From an uncultured Pelagibacteraceae bacterium (GTDB taxonomy: Bacteria; Pseudomonadota; Alphaproteobacteria; Pelagibacterales; Pelagibacteraceae): a stretch of DNA of 64,000 nucleotides. Each line of letters starts with the position of its first letter. Within the stretch, counting starts at the first letter, position 1. The DNA lies in assembly GCA_902610655.1 (NCBI GenBank), contig CACLWL010000001.1:1-64000 (forward strand), read 5' to 3'. Both the position numbers and the translations under genes were made by a program. The notes beneath the pieces are model-generated. The model worked only from the letters and a program-made list of their open reading frames with translations. It had not been told where the DNA came from and ran no database searches. Shown in pieces: positions 41,702-56,037 of this stretch.

Positions 41702-42376
41702 ATGGAAGCTGATATATCTTCACAAGCAGTTGGTTTAGCAACAAACACTGATTTTTCCTTAATTAAATTGTTTTTAAGAGCCGACGTAATTGTTAAGTCG
41801 GTAATTATACTGCTTATAGGTTGCTCCATATATTCTTGGGCAATCATAATAGAAAAGATTAGATTATTTAAAAAAATAAATATTTCAACAGAAGAATTTG
41901 AGGATAAATTCTGGAAATCGAAATCAGCTGAAAGTTTTTATAACAATATTCCAAAAAATATTGATGATCCTCTTGCTCAAATATTTAGAGCCTCCATGGA
42001 AGCAGCATTAAAAACTCGAACTAAATCTGCATTAAACGAAAAACTTTCAAATATGCTTCAAATTAATATTGAAAAACAAATGGAGAAAATTGAAAAAAGT
42101 TATACATTTCTTGCGACAGTAGGTTCGACTGCACCTTTCATTGGATTGTTTGGAACAGTTTGGGGTATAATGAATTCATTTCAATCTATAGCAATTTCTA
42201 GAAATACGAGTTTAGCAATAGTTGCGCCAGGAATTGCAGAAGCATTGTTTGCAACTGCATTGGGTCTTTTAGCTGCAATACCAGCTGTTGTTGCTTTTAA
42301 TAAGTTTAGTAATGACTCTAAAAAGTATTTACAAAAATTAGAAAATTTTTCTAAGAGATTTTTATCTATTATATAA
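41702..42376 (+). CDS. tolQ: Tol-Pal system proton channel TolQ
   Basis: YTFLATVGSTAPFIGLFGTVWGIMNSFQSI, APGIAEALFATALGLLAAIPAVVAFN. Confidence 0.97.
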   Translation: MEADISSQAVGLATNTDFSLIKLFLRADVIVKSVIILLIGCSIYSWAIIIEKIRLFKKINISTEEFEDKFWKSKSAESFYNNIPKNIDDPLAQIFRASMEAALKTRTKSALNEKLSNMLQINIEKQMEKIEKSYTFLATVGSTAPFIGLFGTVWGIMNSFQSIAISRNTSLAIVAPGIAEALFATALGLLAAIPAVVAFNKFSNDSKKYLQKLENFSKRFLSII

Positions 42377-42377
42377 T

Positions 42378-42794
42378 ATGGCTTTTAAATTCAAAAGGTC
42401 TTCAAGAGAACCGATGAGTGAAATAAATGTTACCCCATTTGTTGATGTAATGTTGGTACTTTTAATTATATTTATGGTAACAGCGCCTTTATTAACAGTA
42501 GGTGTTCAAGTTGATTTACCCGAAAGTTCCGCTGACTCTTTGCCAGAAGAACAAGAACCATTAACTTTAACAATTAATTCTAAGGGTGAAATCTACATAC
42601 AAGAGTCAAAAGTAGAATTTGATAAAATTATAGCAAAAATTTTAGCTGTATCTAAGAATAGAACCGATACTAGAATTTATGTGAGGGGAGATCAATCTAT
42701 AAACTACGGTAGAGTATTAGAGGTGATGGGGATGTTGTCAGGATCAGGATTTACAAAAGTTGCACTAATATCCGAACCTTACAAAGAGAGGTAA
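42378..42794 (+). CDS. tolR: Tol-Pal system protein TolR
   Basis: MSEINVTPFVDVMLVLLIIFMVTAPLLTVGVQVDLPES. Confidence 0.97.
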   Translation: MAFKFKRSSREPMSEINVTPFVDVMLVLLIIFMVTAPLLTVGVQVDLPESSADSLPEEQEPLTLTINSKGEIYIQESKVEFDKIIAKILAVSKNRTDTRIYVRGDQSINYGRVLEVMGMLSGSGFTKVALISEPYKER

Positions 42795-42797
42795 TAG

Positions 42798-43607
42798 TTG
42801 AGCAAAAATATTCTTATCTCCTCTTTATTACATTTTATTTTAATTTTTATTACTGCTGTAAGTCTTCCTTTTTTAGCAAAAAAACCTTTGGATTTGCCAC
42901 CAATTATTTCAGTTGAATTGATTCAAATAGCAGAAGAGACAAATATACCATATGCTCCAAAAGCAAAAAAAATAATAGAGGAAGTAAAAAAAAAAGAAGA
43001 GAAGGTAACATCTGAACAGGCTCCTCCAAAAAAAGTAAAAAAAGAAAAACCAGACTCGGTTCCATTACCTGATGAAAATTTAGAAAAGGTAAAAAAAATA
43101 GAAGAAAAAAAACAAAATCCAGAAAAAATTGAAGATGAAATCAAACAAGTTTCTGAATTTGAAAAAGATGATTTATTCGATCCAGATAGCATTGCAGCAT
43201 TGATAGATAAGTCAAAAGAAGAAACAGCCGAAACTATAAAAAAAAATAATAAAATTACACAATCAAGTGATAAAAATGTAGATAACTTAAGTCTTACTTT
43301 AAATGAAGAAGACGCACTTAAAGCTCAAATTTTTAGTTGCTGGAGCATCCCATTAGGACTACCATATAATGAAAATTTATTAGTGAGAATAAAATTAGAA
43401 TTGAAACCTGATGGCACAGTTATTAGGTCCGAAATTATGGATCATGCAAGAATGAATAAGCCTGGACAAGGTTTTTATAAAGTTTTAGCAGAGAGTGCGT
43501 TAAGAGCTATTAAATTATGTCAACCTCTTAGAGTGCCCACAAAAGGATATGAGAGATGGAAGAACTTACAATTAAATTTTGATGCAAGAGAGATGTTGCA
43601 AGGATGA
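42798..43607 (+). CDS. tolA: TolA-like energy transducer
   Basis: N-terminal TM, Lys/Glu-rich linker, C-terminal TonB/TolA-type domain; TTG start; between tolR and tolB. Confidence 0.85.
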   Translation: MSKNILISSLLHFILIFITAVSLPFLAKKPLDLPPIISVELIQIAEETNIPYAPKAKKIIEEVKKKEEKVTSEQAPPKKVKKEKPDSVPLPDENLEKVKKIEEKKQNPEKIEDEIKQVSEFEKDDLFDPDSIAALIDKSKEETAETIKKNNKITQSSDKNVDNLSLTLNEEDALKAQIFSCWSIPLGLPYNENLLVRIKLELKPDGTVIRSEIMDHARMNKPGQGFYKVLAESALRAIKLCQPLRVPTKGYERWKNLQLNFDAREMLQG

Positions 43608-44950
43608 TTAATAAAATAAAATTATCGTTAGTTTTACTTGTTATTGCTATATCCCAATCAAATGCATTAATAGAAGTTGATATTACCAGAGGAAATTTAG
43701 ATCCCTTACCAATAGCAGTTTCACCATTGTCAGCAGAAGAAGTGACAGAAGATAATTTGACTAAGGAGTTAAAAGAAGAGAATATTGGACAAAAAATATC
43801 TGAAGTAGTCGAAAATAATTTAAAAAATTCTGGTTTATTTAATCCTTTAAATAAAGATGCATTTTTACAAAAACCAGATATTGCTCATTTGAAACCAAGA
43901 TTTGAGGATTGGTCTCTGATTAAAGCTCAAGCATTGATTACTGGTAAAGTAACTTTGGTGAATGAAAAATTAAGAGTTGAATTTAGATTATGGGATGTGC
44001 TTGCAGGAAAAGAGATGATGGCTTTAGCATTCACAACTGTACCATCTAATTGGAGAAGAGTAGGTCATATAATAACAGATAAAGTTTACGAGAGATTAAC
44101 TGGTGAAAAAGGGTATTTCGATACTAGAATTATATACGTTGCTGAAGAGGGTCCAAAAACAAAAAGAATAAAAAAACTAGCAATTATGGATCAAGATGGC
44201 TCAAATATAAAATATTTAACTTTAGGAAATGAATTAGTTTTAACACCTAGATTTAATCCAACTAATCAAATGGTAACATATCTATCATATTTTAGGAACC
44301 TTCCTAGAGTCTATTTATTGGATATTGAAACTGGAATTCAAGAAGTAGTTGGAGACTTTCCGGGGATGACTTTTGCTCCAAGATTTTCTCCTGATGGGAA
44401 AAAAATTATTATGAGTTTTGCTATGGATGGAAATTCAGATATTTATACGATGGATTTAGAAAATAGAATTGTTGAGAGAATTACAAATCATCCTTCTATT
44501 GATACTTCACCTTCATATTCACCAGATGGAAAATTTATATGTTTTAATTCTGATAGAAGTGGTTATCAACAAATTTATGTAATGAAATCAGATGGAACAA
44601 GTGTAAAAAGAATTTCCTTTGGAAAAGGCTTATACGGAACACCTGTATGGTCACCTAGAGGAGATTTAATTGCCTTTACTAAACTACATAAAGGAAAATT
44701 TTATATTGGAGTTATGAGAAATGATGGATCGGGAGAAAGGTTACTTACAGAAAATTATTATCAAGAGGCTCCATCTTGGTCACCGAATGGAAGAGTTTTG
44801 ATTTTTTATAGAGAAACTAAGACAGACTCCGAGGGAAAGGGATTTTCTGCAAAATTATGGTCTATAGATTTGACTGGCTATAATGAGCGTATGGTTAAGA
44901 CGGAATCCGACGCTTCTGACCCATCTTGGTCGTCTTTATTAAGTAATTAG
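43604..44950 (+). CDS. tolB: Tol-Pal system beta-propeller protein TolB
   Basis: [62 protein letters not shown] repeats. Confidence 0.97.
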   Translation: MINKIKLSLVLLVIAISQSNALIEVDITRGNLDPLPIAVSPLSAEEVTEDNLTKELKEENIGQKISEVVENNLKNSGLFNPLNKDAFLQKPDIAHLKPRFEDWSLIKAQALITGKVTLVNEKLRVEFRLWDVLAGKEMMALAFTTVPSNWRRVGHIITDKVYERLTGEKGYFDTRIIYVAEEGPKTKRIKKLAIMDQDGSNIKYLTLGNELVLTPRFNPTNQMVTYLSYFRNLPRVYLLDIETGIQEVVGDFPGMTFAPRFSPDGKKIIMSFAMDGNSDIYTMDLENRIVERITNHPSIDTSPSYSPDGKFICFNSDRSGYQQIYVMKSDGTSVKRISFGKGLYGTPVWSPRGDLIAFTKLHKGKFYIGVMRNDGSGERLLTENYYQEAPSWSPNGRVLIFYRETKTDSEGKGFSAKLWSIDLTGYNERMVKTESDASDPSWSSLLSN

Positions 44951-45037
44951 ATGTAAATATTATAAAATAGTTGATTTTTAGACTTGAAAGATTTATCCAG
45001 TTGTGGAAAACTTAAAATAATCAATTAAGGAGCAGTG

Positions 45038-45514
45038 ATGAATTTAAGCAAATTTTTTAAAAATACATTTTTAGTTATGCTAGCATGTTTAGTACTTTCA
45101 GCTTGCGCGACTAAGAAAGTTCAAAATCAAATGCAAGGTGATGTTTATACAGGAACAGATACTGTAGAATATTTAGCATCAGGAGTTCCGGACAGAGTTT
45201 TCTTTGCTACAAACGAGTCAGTTTTAACAACTGCTTCAAGAGATACTCTAAGAAAACAAGCAGAGTGGTTAAGAAAGAATTCAAAAATCAATGTAGTACT
45301 AGAAGGTCATGCAGATGAAAGAGGTACTAGAGAGTACAACTTAGCATTAGGCGAAAGAAGAGCAAATGCTGCTAAAGATTACTTAATGACTTACGGAATT
45401 TCAGGTAATAGAATTTCAGTAATAAGTTACGGTAAAGAAAGACCTGTTGATTCAGGATCGAATCCTTTAGCATGGTCTAAAAACAGAAGATCTGTAACAG
45501 TAAAAGCAAATTAA
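45038..45514 (+). CDS. pal: Peptidoglycan-associated lipoprotein Pal
   Basis: Lipobox LSAC; OmpA-like VVLEGHADERGTREYNLALGERRANAAKDYL; AAGGAG Shine-Dalgarno before ATG at 45038. Confidence 0.96.
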   Translation: MNLSKFFKNTFLVMLACLVLSACATKKVQNQMQGDVYTGTDTVEYLASGVPDRVFFATNESVLTTASRDTLRKQAEWLRKNSKINVVLEGHADERGTREYNLALGERRANAAKDYLMTYGISGNRISVISYGKERPVDSGSNPLAWSKNRRSVTVKAN

Positions 45515-45524
45515 TAAAAATATT

Positions 45525-45565
45525 AAAAGACCCTAAGGGACGAAATTCTTTGGGGTCTTTTTTTT
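45525..45565 (+). terminator. Rho-independent terminator after pal
   Basis: AAAAGACCCTAAGG...CTTTGGGGTCTTTTTTTT: hairpin (GACCC/GGGTC core) followed by a T8 tract. Confidence 0.85.
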
Positions 45566-45595
45566 GCCATCATTATAAATACTAATCAAAAATAT

Positions 45596-46576
45596 ATGTT
45601 CAAAAAAATTAAATACTTCTTAGTTTTTAATGTGTTGAGTTTTTTATTAATAAATACTTTTGCTAATTCTGATAGTCATAATATTTCTGAGTTATTACAA
45701 ATAATACAAAAAGATCTTAAAACCTTAGAAAAAGCAGTTTATTCAAACTCATCAAGCAATGATTTAAATTTATCCTCATCTTCAATGGATCAAAATTCAG
45801 AAGAAGTTTTAACAAGACATTTGCTAAAGCTGTCTGAAATTGAAAATCAATTTCAGGAATTAACAAACAAATTTGAAGAAATAAATTTTAAGCTAGATAA
45901 ACTTTCAAATAGACTTTCTAAATCTCAAGCTGATAACCAATTAAGATTTCAACAACTAGAAAATAATACAGTTAGTTTAAATACAAATCAAAATTCTGTC
46001 GCAAAAATTAAAAAAGAAGATCAAGTTTTACCTGGCGCATCCCAACCTCAAGATCTAGGCTCGATTTCATATAAAGACACTGAGACCAAACAAGAAAATC
46101 AAGAGATACAATCTGTTGAAACAACCAATACTGTTGTAACTGAAACTTTTGTATCTGAAGAAAAAATTTTACCTGAAGGTACTGCTAGCGAGCAATATGA
46201 GTTTGCTACAAGTTTTTTAAAAGTTGGAGATTATAATATGGCTGAAAGAGCATTTAGAGAATTTGTACAGAGAAATCCAGAGCATGATCTTGCTGGTAAT
46301 GCACAATATTGGTACGCTGAAACTTTTCGTATAAGACAACTCTTCACAGATGCTGCTTCAGCATATTTGGAGGGTTATCAAAAATATCCAAAAAGCCAGA
46401 AGGCTCCTATAAATTTATTGAAACTTGGTGTATCATTAGTTCAGATTGGAGAAAAAGATCAGGGTTGTTTAATGATTTCTGGTGTTAAAAAAGAATATCC
46501 CAAAGCTAATCAGTCTGTTCTTCAAAAAGCGAAATATGAGGAAAAAAAGTTTGAATGTAAAAAAGAAGAATCTTGA
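45596..46576 (+). CDS. cpoB: Tol-Pal associated protein CpoB/YbgF
   Basis: Signal peptide, coiled coil, YEFATSFLKVGDYNMAERAFREFVQRNPEHDLAGNAQYWYAETFRIR TPR; downstream of pal. Confidence 0.92.
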   Translation: MFKKIKYFLVFNVLSFLLINTFANSDSHNISELLQIIQKDLKTLEKAVYSNSSSNDLNLSSSSMDQNSEEVLTRHLLKLSEIENQFQELTNKFEEINFKLDKLSNRLSKSQADNQLRFQQLENNTVSLNTNQNSVAKIKKEDQVLPGASQPQDLGSISYKDTETKQENQEIQSVETTNTVVTETFVSEEKILPEGTASEQYEFATSFLKVGDYNMAERAFREFVQRNPEHDLAGNAQYWYAETFRIRQLFTDAASAYLEGYQKYPKSQKAPINLLKLGVSLVQIGEKDQGCLMISGVKKEYPKANQSVLQKAKYEEKKFECKKEES

Positions 46577-47564
46577 TAAAATAACTTTTTTTTCAAATAA
46601 AAAATCGATTATAAAAATTTACAAAATATTCGAAAAAAACGTAAAAGGTTTAGATAAATCTCTTGTTGCTGTATCTGGTGGACCAGATAGTCTAGCCTTA
46701 GCATTTTTAGCAAATCGTTATTCAATTCTAAATTCAGTAAAATTTAATTATGCTTTGGTTGATCACAAGATGAGAAAAGGGTCTTCTCTTGAGGCTAAAA
46801 AAGTTGTTCAAATATTAAAGAAAATTGGCATTAAATGCAAAATTTTAGTTTGGAAGGGAAAAAAACCTAATTCAAATATTCAAAAAATTGCAAGAAATAA
46901 TAGATACCATCTTTTAACTAAAGAGTGCAAAAGATTAAAAGTAAAAACTATTCTATTAGGTCATCAAATGAATGATTTACATGAAAATTTTTTTCTAAGA
47001 ATGTCTAGAGGTAGTGGACTAAAAGGGCTTGTATCCCTAGGAAAAAAAACAGAATATTCAAACATAAATTTATTAAGGCCTTTAATAAATGTACCAAAGA
47101 TCAATTTAGAGGAACTTGCATTAGATGTATTTAAAAAATTTATTAAAGATCCTTCGAATAAAAATGACAATTTTTCAAGAGTGAGAATTAGAAGAATCCT
47201 TAAAGAGTTTCAAAAAGAAGGTTTAGAAAGTAAAAAAATTGATTTAACTATCAATAACTTAAAATCTGCAAACAATGCATTAGATTTTTTTGCTAAAAAA
47301 AATATTAATCAAAATGCAACTCACTTTAAAAAAAAACAATCATATTTTTTAAATAAATTTTTTTTTCTTAATCCTGAGGAAATATTATTAAGATCAATGA
47401 GCATGATTCTCAATAATCTCAGCAACAGATATTACGCTCCAAGAGGTAAAAAAATTAAAAGATTGACTTTACTTATGACTTCTCAGAATAAGGCTGAAAA
47501 AACTACTCTTGGTGGATGTGTTATTGAAAAAGTCTATGAAACTGTAATTATTAGTAAAGAATAA
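46536..47564 (+). CDS. tilS: tRNA(Ile)-lysidine synthase
   Basis: VAVSGGPDSLALAFLA PP-loop, VDHKMRKGSSLEA, LGHQMNDLHENFFLRMSRGSGLKGL. Start uncertain: ORF extends to 46482; ATG at 46536 still overlaps cpoB. Confidence 0.93.
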   Translation: MRKKSLNVKKKNLDKITFFSNKKSIIKIYKIFEKNVKGLDKSLVAVSGGPDSLALAFLANRYSILNSVKFNYALVDHKMRKGSSLEAKKVVQILKKIGIKCKILVWKGKKPNSNIQKIARNNRYHLLTKECKRLKVKTILLGHQMNDLHENFFLRMSRGSGLKGLVSLGKKTEYSNINLLRPLINVPKINLEELALDVFKKFIKDPSNKNDNFSRVRIRRILKEFQKEGLESKKIDLTINNLKSANNALDFFAKKNINQNATHFKKKQSYFLNKFFFLNPEEILLRSMSMILNNLSNRYYAPRGKKIKRLTLLMTSQNKAEKTTLGGCVIEKVYETVIISKE

Positions 47565-47597
47565 TGAAGTGAGGTCAAATTACCGCAAAAATAGACA

Positions 47598-47625
47598 CTT
47601 GTTTAATTTGAAATAACTCTTATTT
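47598..47625 (+). promoter_or_regulatory. Candidate RpoH (sigma-32) promoter upstream of ftsH
   Basis: CTTG (47598-47601) - 17 bp - CTTATTT (47619-47625), resembling the alphaproteobacterial RpoH consensus CTTG-N17/18-CYTATNT; ATG at 47633. Confidence 0.4.
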
Positions 47626-47632
47626 TATATCC

Positions 47633-49537
47633 ATGAATTTCAAAAATTTAGCAATGTGGGCAATTATAGTGTTTCTTACAATTGGCCTATACAACATGTT
47701 TAAAAATCCTCAATCTACAGTAGGAAATAAAAATCAAATTAACTTTTCTGAATTTCTTAAAGAGGTAGAAAATGGTAGAGTTGTGCAGGTTGAGATTAAA
47801 GGCAATAACATTAATGGTGTTCTGTCAGATGGGAATAACTTTACCACTTATGCTCCTAATGATCCGAATTTAATAGAAAAACTTTCAACCAAAGGTGTTT
47901 CAATATCAGCTGCGCCGTTAGACGAAAAAATGCCATCTCTATTTGGAGTGCTACTCTCATGGTTTCCAATGCTTTTGTTAATAGCCGTTTGGATATTTTT
48001 CATGAGACAGATGCAAGGCGGAAAAGGTGGAGCTATGGGTTTTGGAAGATCAAAGGCCAAGATGATGAATGAGTTGAAAGGAAAAGTTACATTCAACGAT
48101 GTTGCTGGAGTTGAAGAAGCAAAAGAAGAAGTTGAAGAGGTCGTTGAATTTTTAAGAGATCCAAAAAAATTTAGTAGATTAGGCGGCAAGATTCCGCGAG
48201 GGTGTTTGTTAGTAGGTCCTCCAGGAACAGGCAAAACTTTATTAGCAAGAGCAATAGCTGGTGAAGCAGGCGTGCCTTTTTTTACAATTTCTGGATCAGA
48301 CTTTGTTGAAATGTTTGTTGGTGTTGGAGCATCTAGGGTTAGAGATATGTTTGAACAAGGGAAGAAACATTCACCGTGTATAATTTTTATAGACGAAATT
48401 GATGCGGTAGGTAGAAGTCGTGGAGCAGGACTAGGTGGTGGAAATGACGAGAGAGAACAGACTTTAAATCAGTTATTAGTAGAGATGGACGGTTTTGATA
48501 CAAACGAGGGTGTAATAATAATTGCAGCAACAAACAGACCTGATGTTTTAGACCCAGCTCTCTTAAGACCAGGAAGATTTGATAGACAAGTTGTAGTTTC
48601 AAATCCAGACATAATAGGTAGAGAAAAAATATTAAAAGTTCATGCAAAAAAAATATCAGTTGCTCCAGATGTTAATCTAAGAACAGTTGCTAGAGGAACG
48701 CCAGGATTTTCTGGTGCTGATTTAGCAAACTTAGTAAACGAGTCAGCTTTATTAGCAGCAAGAAAAAATAAAAGAATTGTAACAAATCAAGAATTTGAAG
48801 AAGCAAAAGATAAAGTTATGATGGGTGCCGAAAGAAGATCAATGGTCATGACAGAAGATGAAAAAAAATTAACTGCATACCACGAAGGTGGACATGCATT
48901 AGTATCTTTTAACATGCCTAGTTATGATCCAATTCACAAGGCAACCATAATACCTAGAGGTAGAGCTTTGGGAATGGTAATGAATTTACCTGAAAGAGAC
49001 AAGCACGGACATTCAATTAAATATTTAAAGGCAAGGTTGGCGGTATGTTTTGGAGGAAGAGTAGCCGAGGAACTTATATTTGGAAAAGATAATATTTCAA
49101 CAGGTGCTGGTGGAGGAAATGGCTCAGATATTAATCAAGCCACTCAACTTGCTAGAGCAATGGTAACTAAATATGGAATGAGCGAAGAGTTGGGACCTGT
49201 AGAGTATGGAGAAAATCAAGAGGAAGTTTTTCTTGGTAGATCTGTAACTCAAACACAAAGTGTTTCTGAAGCTGTAGCCCAAAAAATAGATAAAGAAATT
49301 AGAAAATTGGTTGATGAAGGATATAATGAAGCAAAGAAAATCTTGTCTGACAAAATTGATGATTTGCACAAGATTGCTAAAGCATTGTTAACTTACGAAA
49401 CTTTAACCGGAGAGGAAATTGAAAATATAATAAACAAAAACGAATTTCCTAAAGGTAAAGAGAACAATAAAGAAGATGAAAAAGATCAAAATTCTGCCCT
49501 TGGCTCGATCGGTTTAAAACCAAAAATAGTGCATTAA
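47633..49537 (+). CDS. ftsH: ATP-dependent zinc metalloprotease FtsH
   Basis: [52 protein letters not shown] zinc motif. Confidence 0.98.
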   Translation: MNFKNLAMWAIIVFLTIGLYNMFKNPQSTVGNKNQINFSEFLKEVENGRVVQVEIKGNNINGVLSDGNNFTTYAPNDPNLIEKLSTKGVSISAAPLDEKMPSLFGVLLSWFPMLLLIAVWIFFMRQMQGGKGGAMGFGRSKAKMMNELKGKVTFNDVAGVEEAKEEVEEVVEFLRDPKKFSRLGGKIPRGCLLVGPPGTGKTLLARAIAGEAGVPFFTISGSDFVEMFVGVGASRVRDMFEQGKKHSPCIIFIDEIDAVGRSRGAGLGGGNDEREQTLNQLLVEMDGFDTNEGVIIIAATNRPDVLDPALLRPGRFDRQVVVSNPDIIGREKILKVHAKKISVAPDVNLRTVARGTPGFSGADLANLVNESALLAARKNKRIVTNQEFEEAKDKVMMGAERRSMVMTEDEKKLTAYHEGGHALVSFNMPSYDPIHKATIIPRGRALGMVMNLPERDKHGHSIKYLKARLAVCFGGRVAEELIFGKDNISTGAGGGNGSDINQATQLARAMVTKYGMSEELGPVEYGENQEEVFLGRSVTQTQSVSEAVAQKIDKEIRKLVDEGYNEAKKILSDKIDDLHKIAKALLTYETLTGEEIENIINKNEFPKGKENNKEDEKDQNSALGSIGLKPKIVH

Positions 49538-49543
49538 TCTTTA

Positions 49544-50596
49544 ATGGACCAATATTACACTAAACCGTGTAATTTTTATTTTGGGAAAAAATCAATAAAC
49601 AAAATTTATGAGGGAAAAGCCCTTCCACTTCACGCCAATAAATTAATTTCATTTGGCTGTTTAGAAATTTTAAATAGAAAAAAATCGAAAATTATTGGAA
49701 TTAATGACGTCGAATTTTTATCAAAAAAATTAAAATACAAAATTAAAAAAGACTTAAAAAATATTACCAAAAATAAAAAATTTAAAAATATAAAATTTTC
49801 AATCTCTCCCTTATTAATGGGTATAATAAATTTAACACCAGATAGTTTCTCTGACGGCGGTAAGTATAATAAAAAAAAATTGTCTATCACGAGAGCAAAA
49901 AATTTAATTAAAAGTGGTAGCACAATTTTGGATATTGGCGGTGAGTCCACAAGACCAGGATCTAATGAGGTAAATGAGATGGTTGAATGGAAAAGAATTG
50001 AAGAATTTTTAAAAAATAGAAAAAAATTTAATAGTTTAATTTCTTTAGATACAAGAAAAAAAAATATTATGGAAAAAGCTTTTAAGTACAAAATAGATAT
50101 AATAAATGATGTTTCGGGAATAACGTATAATACCGATACAACCAGTTTTCTTAAAAAAACAAAAATCCCATTTATCATTCATCATATGCAAGGCACACCT
50201 AAAACTATGCAGAAAAATCCAAAGTATAAAAATGTTGTTTTAGATATTTATGATTTTTTTGATAAAAAAATTAATGAAATAAGAGCAATGGGAATAAAAC
50301 ATAATAATATTATTTTGGATCCCGGAATAGGGTTTGGTAAAAACTTGAAGCATAATATTACTATTTTAAATCAAGTTTCTATTTTCCACTCATTAGGCTT
50401 TCCCGTAATGTTAGGAATATCAAGGAAAAGATTTATCAAGGATTTAGCAGGAAATAATGATAGTAAAGAAAGAATAGGAGGAACAGTCTCGTCCAGTATT
50501 TGGGCAATGACTCAAGGTATACAAATACTTAGAATTCACGATGTAAATGAGGTAAATCAAGCGATAAAGATATTTAAATCATTACACTTTATATAA
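49544..50596 (+). CDS. folP: Dihydropteroate synthase (with N-terminal extension)
   Basis: LMGIINLTPDSFSDGGKY, ILDIGGESTRPGS, HHMQGTPKTMQ, ILDPGIGFGK, LGISRKRFI. Confidence 0.95.
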   Translation: MDQYYTKPCNFYFGKKSINKIYEGKALPLHANKLISFGCLEILNRKKSKIIGINDVEFLSKKLKYKIKKDLKNITKNKKFKNIKFSISPLLMGIINLTPDSFSDGGKYNKKKLSITRAKNLIKSGSTILDIGGESTRPGSNEVNEMVEWKRIEEFLKNRKKFNSLISLDTRKKNIMEKAFKYKIDIINDVSGITYNTDTTSFLKKTKIPFIIHHMQGTPKTMQKNPKYKNVVLDIYDFFDKKINEIRAMGIKHNNIILDPGIGFGKNLKHNITILNQVSIFHSLGFPVMLGISRKRFIKDLAGNNDSKERIGGTVSSSIWAMTQGIQILRIHDVNEVNQAIKIFKSLHFI

Positions 50597-51926
50597 TGTC
50601 AAAAAAATATTTTGGAACTGATGGTATACGAGGCACAGTTAACGACAAAAAAATTAACGGTGAAATGTTTTTCAAGTTTGGTTTGGCAGCTGGTACCTAC
50701 TTTAAGAATTTAAAAAAAATAAAACAAATTGCTATAATCGCAAAAGATACTAGACTTTCTGGATATACTTTGGAACCAGCATTAGTATCTGGTTTAGCAT
50801 CTGCAGGAATGCATGTTTTTACTCTTGGCCCATTACCCAGTAACGGTATAGCAATGCTTACAAAAAAAATGAAAGCAAATTTAGGTATAATGATAACTGC
50901 TTCACATAATCCTTATCATGATAATGGTTTAAAATTATTTGGACCTGATGGATTAAAGCTTTCAGATAAAATTGAAAAAAAAATTGAAAAACTCATTGAC
51001 TCAAAAATTGTAAAGAATTTAACCTTGCCAAAAAACTTAGGTAGAGTGAAAAGACTCGAAGATGCAACTGACTCTTATTTGAAAATTTTGAGACAAAATT
51101 TTCCTAAAAGCTTTAGTCTAAAAGGTATGAAAATAGGAATAGATTGTGCAAATGGAGCAGCTTATAAATCAGCACCAAAATTACTAAGAAATCTGGGTGC
51201 AAAAGTTTATGATATAGGTGTTTCACCAAATGGATTAAACATCAATGATAAATGCGGATCAACTTTTCCAGGAAATATAAAATCTCTTGTTTCAAGAAAA
51301 AAAGTAGATATTGGAATATCTTTAGATGGAGACGCTGATAGAATAATTGTGTGCGATGAAAATGCAAAAGTTATTGATGGTGATCAAATTATTGCAATGT
51401 TAGCTAAACGTTGGCAAGACAAAAAAATTTTAAAAGGTGGAGTTGTAGGTACTTTGATGTCAAATTACGGTTTAGAAAGTTTTTTCAAAAAAAATAATAT
51501 AAAATTTCTAAGAACCAACGTTGGTGACAGGTTTGTTAAAGAAAAGATGCAAAAAAATAAATTTAATCTTGGTGGCGAACAATCTGGTCACATAATATTA
51601 GGAAAATTTGCAACAACAGGTGATGGATTATTAGTTGCACTCGAAATTCTTTTTTCTATGAGAAAAGGGAGAAAAGCTAGCAATTTGTTTAATAATTTTA
51701 ATCCAGTTCCTCAGTTACTAGAGAATATTACAGTAAAAGATAAAAATATAATTAATTCATTAAGTTGCAAAAAAGCAATAAAGAAATCAATAAAGTTACT
51801 TAAAAATAAAGGTAGAATTTTGGTCAGAAAATCTGGAACCGAACCAAAGATTAGAATTATGGTTGAAACTAATGATAAAGTATTACTATTGAAATGTATT
51901 AATATTATTAAAAGGTCTTTAACTAA

Positions 51927-51930
<4 letters not shown>
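50596..51930 (+). CDS. glmM: Phosphoglucosamine mutase
   Basis: YFGTDGIRGTVN, IMITASHNPYHDNGLKLFG, DGDADRIIVCDE, VRKSGTEPKIRIMVE. Confidence 0.97.
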
Positions 51931-54915
<2,985 letters not shown>

Positions 54916-54957
54916 AGAAGTACTTATTTAATAAAATTTATTAATATTACAATGGTT

Positions 54958-55935
54958 TTATTTGCAAGCATTTCTAAGGTTTTTTAATACTAATTCTAAA
55001 TCTTCTGGTAAATCTGACCCAAATTCCATCTCCTCTCCTGTCTTAGGATGTATGAAGCCTATAGTTCTCGCATGTAAAAACTGTCTATCTAAATTAGTTA
55101 TTATTTTTTCAAGTTCAGAGTCAATATTTTTAATTTTTTTGTATCTCTTTTTGTATTTTTTATCACCCAATATATTATTTCCTTTAAAAGCCATGTGAAC
55201 TCTAATCTGATGAGTACGCCCTGTTTCAAGTCTACATTCTATTAAACTAAATGTTGGTACTTTGTTGTTTTCAAAAACTTCAAGTGTTTTATAATTTGTA
55301 ATAGCTTTTTTCCCTTTGGATAAACTGATTTCCATTAGCTGTCTATTCCTAGAACTTCTTTTTATGAAAGTTTCAATTTTTCCACTCTGTGGTCTAAGTT
55401 TGCCCCAAATGAGTGTTTGATAAATTCTCTTAATTGTATGTTTATTAAATTGATTTGATAAGTTCTCATGTGAATTATTATTTTTAGCAATCAAGATCAA
55501 ACCTGATGTATCTTTATCCAATCTGTGAACAATTCCAGGTCTTAATTCATCACCAATATTTGAGAGTTTCTTATTATAGTTAATTAGTGCATTAACAATT
55601 GTATTGTCATAATTACCTGCTCCTGGATGAATTGGTATTCCAGCATGTTTATTAATAATTAATAAATCTTCATCCTCAAATAAGATATCTAATTTATACC
55701 TAAAAGGTTTTAAAGATAGTTGCCTTGGTACAGGAATCTCCAAAGTTAAAATGTCACCAGAGATAATTTTTTTTGAGGGGTCGATAATAATTTTTTCATT
55801 TATAGTTAATTTAGAATTTATTATTAAATTTTTAATCCTTGTTCGACTTAAGGTATTCTCTCTTTCAGCAATAAATTGATCAACTCTTTGGTTATTATCA
55901 GTTTTTTCAGCAATTAAATTAATGATATTTTTCAT
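54958..55935 (-). CDS. rluD: RluA/RluD family pseudouridine synthase
   Basis: HPGAGNYDNTIVNALI, PGIVHRLDKDTSGLILIAKN, ECRLETGRTHQIRVHM. Confidence 0.94.
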   Translation of the reverse strand: MKNIINLIAEKTDNNQRVDQFIAERENTLSRTRIKNLIINSKLTINEKIIIDPSKKIISGDILTLEIPVPRQLSLKPFRYKLDILFEDEDLLIINKHAGIPIHPGAGNYDNTIVNALINYNKKLSNIGDELRPGIVHRLDKDTSGLILIAKNNNSHENLSNQFNKHTIKRIYQTLIWGKLRPQSGKIETFIKRSSRNRQLMEISLSKGKKAITNYKTLEVFENNKVPTFSLIECRLETGRTHQIRVHMAFKGNNILGDKKYKKRYKKIKNIDSELEKIITNLDRQFLHARTIGFIHPKTGEEMEFGSDLPEDLELVLKNLRNACK

Positions 55936-55958
55936 AGATTATAATATTAATACTATAT

Positions 55959-56035
55959 GCGCTTGTAGCTCAACTGGATAGAGCGCCAGATTTCGGCTCT
56001 GGAGGTTCAGGGTTCGACTCCTTGCAGGCGCACCA
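55959..56035 (+). tRNA. tRNA-Arg (TCG)
   Basis: GCGCTTG/CAGGCGC acceptor, CCAGA-TTTCGGC-TCTGG anticodon arm (TCG), TTCGACT T-loop, encoded CCA. Confidence 0.93.
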
Positions 56036-56037
56036 AA

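Noticed and set aside
44993-45010. TTATCCAGTTGTGGAAAA upstream of pal, containing a DnaA-box-like TTTTCCACA on the minus strand
   Set aside because: A single box with no cluster, no A+T unwinding element context distinguishable from background and no origin-linked genes; expected by chance in A+T-rich DNA.
49630-50178. 182-aa ORF antisense to folP
   Set aside because: Same shadow-ORF composition; folP motifs are on the plus strand.
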